NCBI GenBank assembly: GCA_016703895.1
Contig: JADJBE010000001.1
Span: forward strand, 62,001-126,000
Length of the DNA stretch: 64,000 nt
Direction of reading: 5' to 3'
From: Pseudomonadota bacterium
GTDB lineage: Bacteria; Pseudomonadota; Gammaproteobacteria; Steroidobacterales; Steroidobacteraceae
Under the pieces are notes generated by a model. That model searched no databases. It saw nothing but the letters and a program-made list of their open reading frames with translations, and had not been told where the DNA came from. This document shows positions 1 through 11,430 of this stretch, in pieces. How positions within the stretch are numbered: the stretch's first letter is position 1; the number at the start of each line of letters is the position of its first letter. Made by a program: the position numbers and the translations under genes.

Positions 1-635
1 GCTAACACCCGCGTGCGCTTGTCACCTCGCACCAAGGCCAGCAGCGCGCCAGCACCTAGCAGCACCATCAGGCTGACAAGATAAATGCCGCCAACGGGTG
101 CAAGCCCCGCCAGCCAGGTGTCGGACTGCGAGTAGCCCACCGCCAACCAGCCGAAGCCGCTCAAGAACCAGCCGCGAAGCCACTCCACTAACGACCACGC
201 CGCTGGAATGGCGACGAGCCAGCGCAGCGCACCGTGAGCCGGCAACCAGCGAGCAACGAGGTAGCCGAGGCCGGCATGGTAGGCACCCATAATGGCGCTG
301 ATCCCGGCCATCAACAGCAAAGCCAGCCACCCAGGCGCCTGGCCGAACCCGGCAATACTGATATAGAGCCAATAAGTGCCCACGCTGAACGTGCCGACAC
401 TGAACCAGAACCCCAACCAGGCGGCATGGCGCGGCTTGGCACGCTCCCACAACGCAATCAATACCGCGGGAGCGAGTACCGCGACCGGCCACCAGCCAAA
501 CGGCGCAAACGACAAGGCTAACGAAGCGCCTGCCAGCGCCGCGAGCAGATAGCGCAAAGTGACCCTGCTCCAGACTGCGTCAGACGTCGCTAACGACTGC
601 CGTTCGGCGGGCGGTGGCAGATCGACACGCGCCAT
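1..635 (-). CDS. lnt: Apolipoprotein N-acyltransferase, N-terminal part
   Basis: Lnt adds the third acyl chain to lipoproteins in the inner membrane. About 211 residues are visible; the C-terminal nitrilase-like catalytic domain lies beyond the window edge. The visible part is a run of hydrophobic membrane segments containing the Lnt-typical stretches LSFAPFGWWPVAVLAP, a GTYWLYISI segment and a GFGWLAVGYSQSDTWLAGLAPVG-like region (residues about 160-185). The ATG at 635 lies 5 bp after the corC stop, so the two genes are probably co-transcribed. Placement after corC matches the common gammaproteobacterial ybeZYX-lnt order. Confidence 0.9.
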   Translation of the reverse strand, partial: MARVDLPPPAERQSLATSDAVWSRVTLRYLLAALAGASLALSFAPFGWWPVAVLAPAVLIALWERAKPRHAAWLGFWFSVGTFSVGTYWLYISIAGFGQAPGWLALLLMAGISAIMGAYHAGLGYLVARWLPAHGALRWLVAIPAAWSLVEWLRGWFLSGFGWLAVGYSQSDTWLAGLAPVGGIYLVSLMVLLGAGALLALVRGDKRTRVL

Positions 636-639
636 CGGT

Positions 640-1512
640 TCAATCCGCGGTGTCGAGCGGACGATCCTCGGGCGGGACGATCTCGCGGGGCACGATGACA
701 CGCAGCAGATCGACCCGGCGGCGATCCGCGCGGAGTACCTTCACGTCGAGGTCGGCAATCTGCACGCCCTCGCCGCGACGCGGCAGGCGGCCAAGTTGTT
801 GCATCACCAGCCCGGCCACAGTATCGAACTCCTCGTCGGACAGGTCCGTCGAAAAATACTCATTGAACTCTTCGATCGGCGTTTGACCGCGCACTGTGTA
901 TTGCCGCGCCTCTTCTTTGCGGATGTTCTGATCCTCGTCGACGTCGTGCTCATCATCGATCTCACCGACGATCTGCTCGATCACATCCTCGATCGTCACG
1001 AGGCCGGCGACACCGCCGTACTCGTCGACGACGATCGCCATGTGGTTGCGGCTGTTACGAAACTCACGCAGCAACACGTTCACGCGTTTGCTTTCGGGCA
1101 CGAACGCCGCCGGGCGCATGTACTCGCGTATGTCGAAGCGATCGCCGTTGGCGCTCATCTGCAGACGCAGCAGATCCTTGGCCAGCAGCACACCCACAAT
1201 ATTGTCACGGTCTTCATTCATCACCGGGAAACGCGAGTGGCCCGACTCGACCGCATCCGACACGAGCTTCTCGGGCGGATCATCGCGATGCACGACCACC
1301 ATCTGGGCGCGCGGCACCATGATCTCGCGCACTTGGATGTCACCCACTTCGAGCACGCCTTCCAGCATGGCCAGCGCGTCAGATTCGATCACACCGCGTG
1401 CACCTGCATCGCGCAGCGAGTTCACCAGATCGTCGCGGTCCTGGGCCTCACCGGACAACGCGCGCGTCAGCTTCTTGAGCCAGGTGCCAGTTGTCTGATG
1501 CGACTTGTTCAT
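640..1512 (-). CDS. corC: HlyC/CorC (YbeX) family CBS-domain protein
   Basis: 290 residues. Two CBS domains span roughly residues 65-200 (start of the first marked by VREIMVPRAQMV), followed by a transporter-associated CorC_HlyC domain at about 210-285. There is no N-terminal DUF21 membrane domain, so this is the soluble CorC/YbeX type linked to magnesium/cobalt efflux and, more recently, ribosome metabolism. Its start overlaps the ybeY stop by 4 bp (ATGA), and lnt follows after 4-5 bp, indicating an operon. Confidence 0.92.
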   Translation of the reverse strand: MNKSHQTTGTWLKKLTRALSGEAQDRDDLVNSLRDAGARGVIESDALAMLEGVLEVGDIQVREIMVPRAQMVVVHRDDPPEKLVSDAVESGHSRFPVMNEDRDNIVGVLLAKDLLRLQMSANGDRFDIREYMRPAAFVPESKRVNVLLREFRNSRNHMAIVVDEYGGVAGLVTIEDVIEQIVGEIDDEHDVDEDQNIRKEEARQYTVRGQTPIEEFNEYFSTDLSDEEFDTVAGLVMQQLGRLPRRGEGVQIADLDVKVLRADRRRVDLLRVIVPREIVPPEDRPLDTAD

Positions 1513-2051
1513 AACGGTTTCCGACTCTTGGTGTCACGGCGCTGCACATAGGGATTGGCAAACCCAAGCCGCCGCAGCACGTCTATCTCCCGTCGCTCCA
1601 TCCGCCGCTGCTCAACGCCGCCTTGCTCGTGGTCGTAACCCAACAGGTGCAGCGAACCGTGCACCACCATGTGGGCCCAATGTGCAGTGAGTAGTTTTCC
1701 TTGCTGACGCGCCTCGTCACGCACGACCCGCGGGCAAATCACCAGATCACCCAGCGGCACAGTGCCCAGTGGCTGACTACCCAGTGGCTGACCAACAGAC
1801 ATCGCGTGCACCGACCGCGTCGCAGGGAACGACAGCACATTGGTAGGCTTGTCGATCCGACGCCAGCGCTGGTTGAGACGACGGCTTTCAGCACGGCCGA
1901 CCAACCGCACTGACAACTCGCGGCCCGCCGCACGACGCCCGAGGGCAGCGCTCGCCCAACGACGCAGCCGAGCAGCGCCCGGCGCCCAGTCCCGCGTACC
2001 ACGTGTCAGGCCGAGCGCAAGCGCACGGCCACGCCCAGAGCGATTGGTCAT
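1509..2051 (-). CDS. ybeY: Endoribonuclease YbeY (rRNA maturation)
   Basis: 180 residues. The UPF0054 zinc motif HGSLHLLGYDH is present, with His131, His135 and His141 as expected metal ligands. YbeY is a single-strand RNase in 16S rRNA 3'-end maturation and ribosome quality control. The central region carries a short repeat (QPLGS, QPLGT) encoded by a 15-bp tandem duplication, making this copy slightly longer than usual. It overlaps phoH and corC by 4 bp on either side, so translation is probably coupled. Confidence 0.93.
   Translation of the reverse strand: MTNRSGRGRALALGLTRGTRDWAPGAARLRRWASAALGRRAAGRELSVRLVGRAESRRLNQRWRRIDKPTNVLSFPATRSVHAMSVGQPLGSQPLGTVPLGDLVICPRVVRDEARQQGKLLTAHWAHMVVHGSLHLLGYDHEQGGVEQRRMERREIDVLRRLGFANPYVQRRDTKSRKPL
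1765..1794. repeat. 15-bp tandem duplication inside ybeY
   Basis: Two head-to-tail 15-bp units (CCCAGTGGCTGACTA then CCCAGTGGCTGACCA, plus-strand sense) lie in the ybeY coding region and add one QPLGx pentapeptide without shifting the frame. It sits in a loop upstream of the zinc motif. Confidence 0.85.
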
Positions 2052-3020
2052 GGGCTGCTGTCACCCCGCGCTTCATAGGCCTGCACTATGCGTTGCACCA
2101 ACGGATGGCGCACCACGTCTTGCGCCTCGAAGAACGAAAAGCCGATGCCCTCGACCTCCTGCAGAACCGCCGTCACGTGCCTGAGGCCCGAAAGCTTGCC
2201 GGCTGGCAAGTCGGTCTGGGTCACGTCCCCCGTCACCACCGCTTTAGATCCAAAGCCGATCCGGGTGAGGAAACATCTTCATCTGTTCCACGGTCGTGTT
2301 CTGCGCTTCGTCGAGAATGATGAAGGACTCGTTGAGCGACCGGCCGCGCATGAACGCGAGTGGCGCGACCTCGATCACATTGCGCTCGATGAATCTCGCC
2401 ACACGGTCGAAGCCTAACATCTCGTACAGCGCGTCATACATTGGTCGCAAATACGGATCGATCTTCTGCGACAGATCACCCGGCAAGAATCCGAGCCGCT
2501 CACCCGCTTCCACCGCCGGCCGCACTAGAATGATGCGCCGGATCCTCTCCGCGTTGAGCGCCTCGACCGCACAAGCGACCGCCAGATAGGTCTTGCCAGT
2601 ACCAGCCGGACCGATGCCGAACGTCAGATCGCGACTTCGGATCAATTCCAGATAATTTTTCTGGTTGCGGCCGCGCGCACGAATCGTGCCGCGACCGACA
2701 CGAATGCCGTTTTCATCCCGCTCGGCCGCCGGCACTGCACCCGGCTCGTCGGCCGTATCCCGCAGCGCGAGGTGCACGCGCTCGAGTGTCACCTCTTCGG
2801 TGGGCGTGATGGCATAGAGATCCCGCACCACGCCTTCCGCTGCGGCGGCGCGATTGCCAACGATGCGAAATACCGCGCCGCGCCGCCGCACCTGCACACC
2901 GAGCCGCGCTTCGAGCAGATGCAGGTTTTCGTCCAGCGGGCCGCACAGGTTGGCCAAGCGTGAGTTGTCACTCGGCTCGAGATCGAATTCGCGCGTGGGG
3001 CCTGATAAAGAAGTCACCAT
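2048..3020 (-). CDS. phoH: PhoH-like ATPase YbeZ (1-base frameshift)
   Basis: Corrected length 323 residues. N-terminal KH-like region, then a PhoH P-loop ATPase with Walker A GPAGTGKT (137-144) and Walker B FIILDEAQN (about 233-241). After QMKMF the frame breaks at about 2270-2275: one extra C (TTTCCTCACC) diverts translation to a stop. Removing it restores LTRIGFGSKAVVTGDVTQ and the expected C-terminus ending in RGDSSP at 2048. Partner of YbeY in RNA metabolism. The 4-bp overlap with ybeY survives in the corrected frame, which favours a sequencing error over a pseudogene. Confidence 0.88.
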
Positions 3021-3026
3021 ATGGGC

Positions 3027-4342
3027 TTAGGCCACGATCCCAGCAGACACGACGCACGCAGCCGTAGCGAGCCGTCCGCGCAGGCTGTGCGCCCGCGCCT
3101 CGGTTACAACTACGTCGACGTAGCGGTTGAGGAGTGACGCCGGGCCAGCAAAATTCACCCAACGGTTGTTAGCTGTGCGGCCCGCCAGCTCGCGCGGATC
3201 GCGCTTGGCTGGCTTCTCGACCAGCACCCGCTGCACGGACCCGACCATGGCTGCACTGATCGCGGCAGCCTGCATTTCCAGCTGCGCTTGCAGCAACTCA
3301 AGCCGCTGTTGCTTGACAGCATGCGGTACGTCGTCCGGCAGCGCCGCCGCGGGCGTGCCCGGTCGCGGGCTATAGAGAAAGCTGAACGACTGATCAATGT
3401 TCGCGTCGCGCACGAGCTTCATGGTGGCCTCAAAGTCGCGCTCTGTCTCACCCGGAAAACCGACAATGATGTCAGTCGTGATGCTGATATCCGGGCGCAC
3501 AGCGCGCAAACGCCGCAGTTTGTCCGTGAATTCCAGCACCGTATAGCCGCGCTTCATCTGCGCGAGGATCCGATCTGAGTCGAACCATAGGCCTCGATCA
3601 AGCTGTCACCGAACTCGACCGGATGCGAGGTGGTGAACCGGATGCGCTCGATTCCTGGCACTTCGGCCACATAGTGAATGAGGGTCGCGAGATCGACCGT
3701 CGCCCCATCGATCATCGTACCCGCGTAGGCGTTGACATTTTGACCTAACAAGGTGATTTCAGCGACGCCTTGCGCCGCCAGCGCCCGAATCTCCGCCAGC
3801 ACTGAATCGAACGGCCGGCTCACTTCATCACCGCGCGTGTACGGCACTACACAGAAACTGCAGTACTTGCTGCAACCCTCCATCACCGACACATAGGCCG
3901 CAGCGCCCTCGGCACGCGGCGCAGGCAGACGATCGAACTTCTCGATCTCTGGAAAACTGATGTCGACAACCGAGCGGCCGGTGCGCTTGAGCTCACCAAT
4001 CATTGCAGGCAAGCGATGCAAAGTCTGCGGCCCGAACACGAGATCAACGAACGGCGCGCGGGCAACGATCGCATCGCCCTCCTGACTCGCCACACAGCCG
4101 CCGACCCCGATCAAGACATGCGGCTTGTCGCGCTTCAAAAGCCGCCACTCACCCAGCAATGAATAGACTTTGTCCTCAGCCTTCTCACGCACCGAACAGG
4201 TGTTCATGAGCAGCACGTCCGCCTGCTGGGGATCGGATGTGGGCTCGAGGCCGTCGAGTGAGCGCAGCACGTCGGCCAGGCGGGCCGAGTCGTACTCGTT
4301 CATCTGACAGCCGAACGTCTTGATGTAATAACGGCCGGGCAT
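3027..4342 (-). CDS. miaB: tRNA-2-methylthio-N6-dimethylallyladenosine synthase MiaB (internal deletion)
   Basis: Radical-SAM methylthiotransferase that converts i6A37 to ms2i6A37 in tRNA. The UPF0004 domain has Cys12, Cys49 and Cys83 for one Fe-S cluster. The radical-SAM motif CSKYCSFC supplies Cys157, Cys161 and Cys164. The C-terminal part holds the remaining TIM barrel and a TRAM domain (ending near SLRGRLA). Between LIEAYGS (about 3585) and SDRILAQMKRGYT (about 3560) about 14 conserved codons are absent and the frame changes. A deletion of about 43 bp fits both the frame and the family alignment. As written the protein would end after IGSSRR. Probably an assembly or consensus deletion. 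Confidence 0.85.
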
Positions 4343-4459
4343 GGGTTGAGCGCTAATAGCCTAGCGTAATTTCATTGAAGTGCTAAATATTTTTTAAAAT
4401 CAAGCACTTGAAATATGCCAGCGGGACCAGTACGACCGGTGTCTGCGCCAGGCCGGTGC

Positions 4460-4951
4460 TCAGAACGGAATATCGTCGTCGAAATCGCTGCGCTCGGTGC
4501 TGCTGGTGACCGACTCGCCACGGCCGTCATCAGCTTGGTCGTCACGGCCCGCGCCGCGTGAACCACCGCGTTCGCCGCCGCCACGATCACCCGTGTCGCG
4601 CGATCCGCCACCTTGCCGGCTGCCGACCATCTGCATCTCGTTCGCAATAATCTCGGTGGTGTAGCGATCATTGCCCTGCTTGTCCTGCCATTTGCGCGTG
4701 CGCAACCGACCTTCAATATAGACCTGTGAGCCTTTACGTAAATATTCCGCTGCGATCTCTCCCAGGCGCCCGAACATGGCGATCGAGTGCCACTCCGTCT
4801 GCTCTTTCATCTCGCCGGACTGCTTGTCCTTCCAGGACTCGCTGGTCGCGATACGGATGTTCGCTACCGTCATGCCCGAGGGTAGCGAGCGGGTTTCGGG
4901 ATCGGCGCCCAGGTTGCCGAGAAGAATGACTTTGTTGACTCCGCGCGCCAT
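4460..4951 (-). CDS. ssb: Single-stranded DNA-binding protein
   Basis: 163 residues starting at MARGVNKVILLGN; the reading frame extends further upstream but this start matches the family. An OB-fold spans residues 1-110, followed by a Gly/Arg/Asp-rich linker and the acidic tip DDDIPF that recruits partner proteins. It binds ssDNA in replication, repair and recombination. Divergent from uvrA across 170 bp, the classic ssb/uvrA arrangement. No convincing LexA operator was found in that gap. Confidence 0.95.
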   Translation of the reverse strand: MARGVNKVILLGNLGADPETRSLPSGMTVANIRIATSESWKDKQSGEMKEQTEWHSIAMFGRLGEIAAEYLRKGSQVYIEGRLRTRKWQDKQGNDRYTTEIIANEMQMVGSRQGGGSRDTGDRGGGERGGSRGAGRDDQADDGRGESVTSSTERSDFDDDIPF

Positions 4952-5121
4952 GCCACGCCACCTTTTGTAAGTTCGATCAAATTGGACGCCTAGTGTAAGC
5001 GCGTTGGGCCGGCAGGTGCAGCCCCATGGAACGGGTGTGTTTATGCCATTTCTCAGTAACTGCATTGGCAGCGTAAAATGCGCGGTTTGGCCGCCTCCGG
5101 CCGCACGCTACTTCCCAAGTC

Positions 5122-8026
<2,905 letters not shown>

Positions 8027-8133
8027 CGGCCAGCGCTCGACCAGCTGTCGCGACGACGACTCTGGCCACCTGACGGACTACTGCAGACTGCGGTAGGCCA
8101 GCACACGGCAATCCAGATAGGTTCACGGCCCAT

Positions 8134-9602
8134 ATGATCAAAAAAATACTCTGGGGCCTGTTGCTGATGTTGGTCATTGGCGCGGCGGTGCTCTATACCA
8201 TCATGCCGACAGTAAACATGCCGCTCGCCATGTTCCGCGGCAGCACTGCAGCCGACCCAGCGGTGCTGGGGGAGCGAATCAAGATTCCCGCTGGTTTTCG
8301 TTTCACCGTATTTGCGACCGGGCTGCGCGGTGCACGATACATGCGGGTCACACCAAACGGCGACGTGCTGCTGTCGCTGTCTAATGCCGGCGAAGTCTTG
8401 CTGCTGCGCAAAGATTCTGATGGCAACGGACAAGCGGATGGCCAAGTTCGACTACTCAGTGGTCTGGATGCCCCGCACGGCATGGAACTCCTCGATGGTT
8501 GGCTATATGTCGCCGAGAAAGGAGCAATTGGTCGCATCAAATTCGACGGCGTGACGGGCACGACAGCAGGTACGTACAGCACAGTCTTGAGCGGCCTTCC
8601 GGCGGACGGTAACCACACCAAGAAGGCCCTGCGTGTCGGTCCGGATGGCTGGCTCTATGTCAACGTCGGCTCATCCTGCAATGTGTGCATCGAAGAGGAT
8701 TCACGGCGGTCCACCATCATGCGCGTTGCACCAGACGGGTCCAGCAGCGAGATCTATGCATCCGGACTACGCAATTCGATGGGCTTCGACTGGTCACCAG
8801 AAGATGGTGCCATGTATGCCACTAACAATGGTCGTGATCTGCTGGGTGATGACTACCCTCTCGAAGAGCTCAATCGGATCGAAAAAGGGAAATTCTATGG
8901 CTGGCCGTTTAGCAACGAATTCGGTGATCCTGACCCGGACTTCGGCGCACAGAAACCCGCGGGCTTGGTAGCAACAAACCCGGTGCACACCTTTGCGGCT
9001 CACAATGCGCCGCTCGGCATGACGTTCCTGCGTAGCGGGCACTACCCGACTGATTTCCACCATGACGCACTGGTTGCTCTGCACGGCTCGTGGAACCGCC
9101 GGCAGAAGGACGGATACAAGGTAGTCCGTCTCAGCTGGGACGCCAAGGGCGCCATCTCGCAAGCGGACTTCATGTCGGGTTTCTTGCTCGATGACAAGGT
9201 CATCGGCCGGCCCGTAGACGTTGCGGAATCTGCCGATGGATCCATTTACGTCTCAGACGACTTCAGCGGCTCGGTTTATCGTCTCGCCTACGGCGAAGCA
9301 GGGCAGTCAGACAACCTGTCGATTGCCCAGCCCGTTACGACTCAAAGTGTTCCACCGACACTAGTATCAGCTGAGGCAATGCGCGCGGGCGAAGCGCTCG
9401 ACGCAGCAAACAACTGCACGGCTTGCCATGGTGAACTCGCGTCCGCGAAAACGGCTCAGGTTCCGCTGCAAAACCTGGCAGCGCGATACGACCAAGCCGC
9501 GATGGTCGCGCTGTTCAAGGTGCCACCTCGTCGATGCCACCGGTCACGCTGCCGGCGGACGACCTGAAGCTGCTTGCTGACTACCTGCTGGCAACGAGAT
9601 AG
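8134..9602 (+). CDS. Glucose/sorbosone dehydrogenase-type beta-propeller with C-terminal cytochrome c (frameshift near end)
   Basis: Corrected length 489 residues. An N-terminal membrane anchor or signal (residues about 4-26) precedes a GSDH beta-propeller containing GLRNSMGFDWSP, a KFYGWPFSNEFGDPDPDFG-type segment and LHGSWNRR, and then a short cytochrome c module with heme motif CTACH (about residue 429). One base is missing at about 9525-9528. Restoring it yields SSMPPVTLPADDLKLLADYL, the usual Met-ligand helix, with a TAG at 9600-9602. Likely a periplasmic PQQ-dependent sugar or alcohol oxidoreductase passing electrons to its own heme; the substrate is unknown. Followed after 36 bp by an SDR. 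Confidence 0.8.
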
Positions 9603-9638
9603 ACCGGGCAGGACTCAACCGCAAAGTTAGGAACGCGC

Positions 9639-10658
9639 ATGTCTAACATGGTCAATCGTCGAGAAGTGTTGCTGCGGGCGGGTGCTGCCGCTGCCCTGAC
9701 GGCGTTGGGTACGGGGCCGGCGTTGTCTGTTGTGCCCGGCGTGCCCTCCAGCCCGTTCGACGCTGACTCCACAGCGGCAGAGGTCACCGCCGGCATTGAC
9801 CTCAGCGGCAAGACTGTTTTGATCACAGGCGTTAATTCCGGCCTCGGCTTGGAGACCATGCGCGTCCTGGCGATGCGTGGTGCGCATGTGCTAGGTGCGG
9901 CCCGCACCCAGGAGAAAGCAGACAGCGCCTGTCAAAGCGTCGCCGGCAAGACTACGCCAGTTGTCTGTGAGCTAGCCGATTTTCAAGGTGTTGTTGCGTG
10001 TGCAACGCGCGTCAAAGCGCTCGGCAAACCCATCGACGTTGTCATTTGCAATGCGGCTGTCAGTGAAATTCCAGAATTACGTCAGGTGAACGGCATTGAA
10101 ATGCATTTTGCCGTCAATCATCTCGGGCACTTTATTCTTGTCAATCAACTGCTCGCTTCGCTGCGCGCAGCAGACCAAGGACGAGTGGTTGTGTTGAGCA
10201 GCACCATCAGAAAGCAAGCGAGTGAAACCGGGATTGAGTTTGACAACCTATCAGGCAAACACGACTACGATCCCGGTCGTGCGTACGCGCAAACAAAGTT
10301 AGCCGCTGGGCTATTCTCATACGAGCTTGCAAAGCGCCTTAAAGGGACCCGCGTGACGTCCAACTCTGTCCATCCCGGGGTAATCAATACCAACATCAAT
10401 CGGAACTACAGCGCATTCATGAAGTTTGTTGCCGATTACATTGGCCCATTCGTCATGAAGTCTATTGCCCAAGGAGCGGCAACTTCTTGTTACGTTGCGA
10501 CTCGCCCTGATCTCGCCAGCACCAGCGGCCGATACTTTGAAGACTGCCAGGCAGTGGCGCCAGGTGGCTATATGGAAGACGATGCGATGGCGGGAAGACT
10601 ATGGAAGAAGTCCGTGGAACTCACAAAGCTGTATCTTCCGGCTTCGTCGGCACAATGA
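9639..10658 (+). CDS. Tat-exported short-chain dehydrogenase/reductase
   Basis: 339 residues. A twin-arginine-like leader (NRREVLLRAGAAAALTAL, residues 6-23) precedes a classical SDR fold. Cofactor motif TGVNSGLG is at 63-70, NAA at 138-140, the catalytic Ser at 187/188 and YAQTK with Tyr216 and Lys220. It resembles the retinol-dehydrogenase/WW-domain-oxidoreductase-like SDRs. A Tat leader on an SDR suggests folding with NAD(P) before export or anchoring. It may act with the upstream dehydrogenase; that link rests only on 36-bp spacing and orientation. Confidence 0.8.
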   Translation: MSNMVNRREVLLRAGAAAALTALGTGPALSVVPGVPSSPFDADSTAAEVTAGIDLSGKTVLITGVNSGLGLETMRVLAMRGAHVLGAARTQEKADSACQSVAGKTTPVVCELADFQGVVACATRVKALGKPIDVVICNAAVSEIPELRQVNGIEMHFAVNHLGHFILVNQLLASLRAADQGRVVVLSSTIRKQASETGIEFDNLSGKHDYDPGRAYAQTKLAAGLFSYELAKRLKGTRVTSNSVHPGVINTNINRNYSAFMKFVADYIGPFVMKSIAQGAATSCYVATRPDLASTSGRYFEDCQAVAPGGYMEDDAMAGRLWKKSVELTKLYLPASSAQ

Positions 10659-10743
10659 CGGACTCGTGGCGGCGATCAAAAGTACGCACCCCCGCTGATA
10701 GTCTGCTAAAAGTGGCAGCGACTTCAATCATGCAGCACCGGCC

Positions 10744-11370
10744 ATGCGATTCAAGACTGTCTTCGCCCTCCTGCTAGCGCTGGTCGCCGGCGGAATCGTC
10801 TACTACCTCAGGTCGACACCCGCTAAAGCCAAGCTCGACGATCCCCTCATCGTCATGGTGAATCAAGTCCGCACTCGTGCTGTAATCCAGCATCAGCGCA
10901 GCATAACGGTGTGGTACCGCGCTTGCCCTGAGGTTCCAGGTGTCAACCCCGAGGTCCTGGTGATCTGGCCAGGATACCTGCGCTACGAGCTCGGCCTCAC
11001 GGCGACCAAGATTCAGTTAGTAGGAGACGTGCTGACGGTGACCGCAGCGGGCGACCAGGCGCTTGTGCTCGCTGAGATGCGCAAGTCGTCGCCCCTTGCG
11101 AGGCACCTCGGCGGATATTATCTGCGTCGCGATCCGTCGCTTACACAGCAATTTCGAGTGGAGCTCGAAGAGTTTTTACGCGGCATCGCCGGGGCACTCA
11201 ATGTACCGATCTCGCGCATCGACATCTCGATCCCCGAATCGACCGCACCAATTCCGACGCGGCCTGACTTGCAGCTTTGTGCGGGCGCAAGCGCGTTCGC
11301 AAACGGCGTCCCTTTCGCCCGCGCGCAGGACGACGGAACCACCATCAGCGTCTATCCAGAAGTGAATTGA
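10744..11370 (+). CDS. Hypothetical membrane-anchored or exported protein
   Basis: 208 residues, family not recognised. One hydrophobic segment at residues 4-22 (TVFALLLALVAGGIVYYL) can act as signal anchor. The rest is soluble-looking mixed alpha/beta with a long amphipathic stretch at about 125-160 and two Cys residues (CPEVPG and LQLCAGA) that could pair in the periplasm. A weak resemblance to DUF4230-type proteins (early Tyr/Trp-rich strand, anchored N-terminus) is not enough for assignment. It ends convergently with the gamma-glutamyltransferase gene. Confidence 0.65.
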   Translation: MRFKTVFALLLALVAGGIVYYLRSTPAKAKLDDPLIVMVNQVRTRAVIQHQRSITVWYRACPEVPGVNPEVLVIWPGYLRYELGLTATKIQLVGDVLTVTAAGDQALVLAEMRKSSPLARHLGGYYLRRDPSLTQQFRVELEEFLRGIAGALNVPISRIDISIPESTAPIPTRPDLQLCAGASAFANGVPFARAQDDGTTISVYPEVN

Positions 11371-11430
11371 TCACAGCGAGAACACCGCAGCAACCGTGGT
11401 AACTGCATTGATCATCCGCTGCGCGTCGGG

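Noticed and set aside
559..1551. 330-codon plus-strand open frame
   Set aside because: Antisense shadow of corC in GC-rich DNA; composition (His/Arg/Leu-rich) unlike a real protein and no family resemblance. Similar shadows over fusA, tuf, rpoB, rpoC and secY were left out for the same reason.
4952..5121. Possible LexA (SOS) operator between ssb and uvrA
   Set aside because: The only CTG..CAG pair (CTGCATTGGCAG) has a 6-base spacer rather than the needed 10, and no other match was seen.
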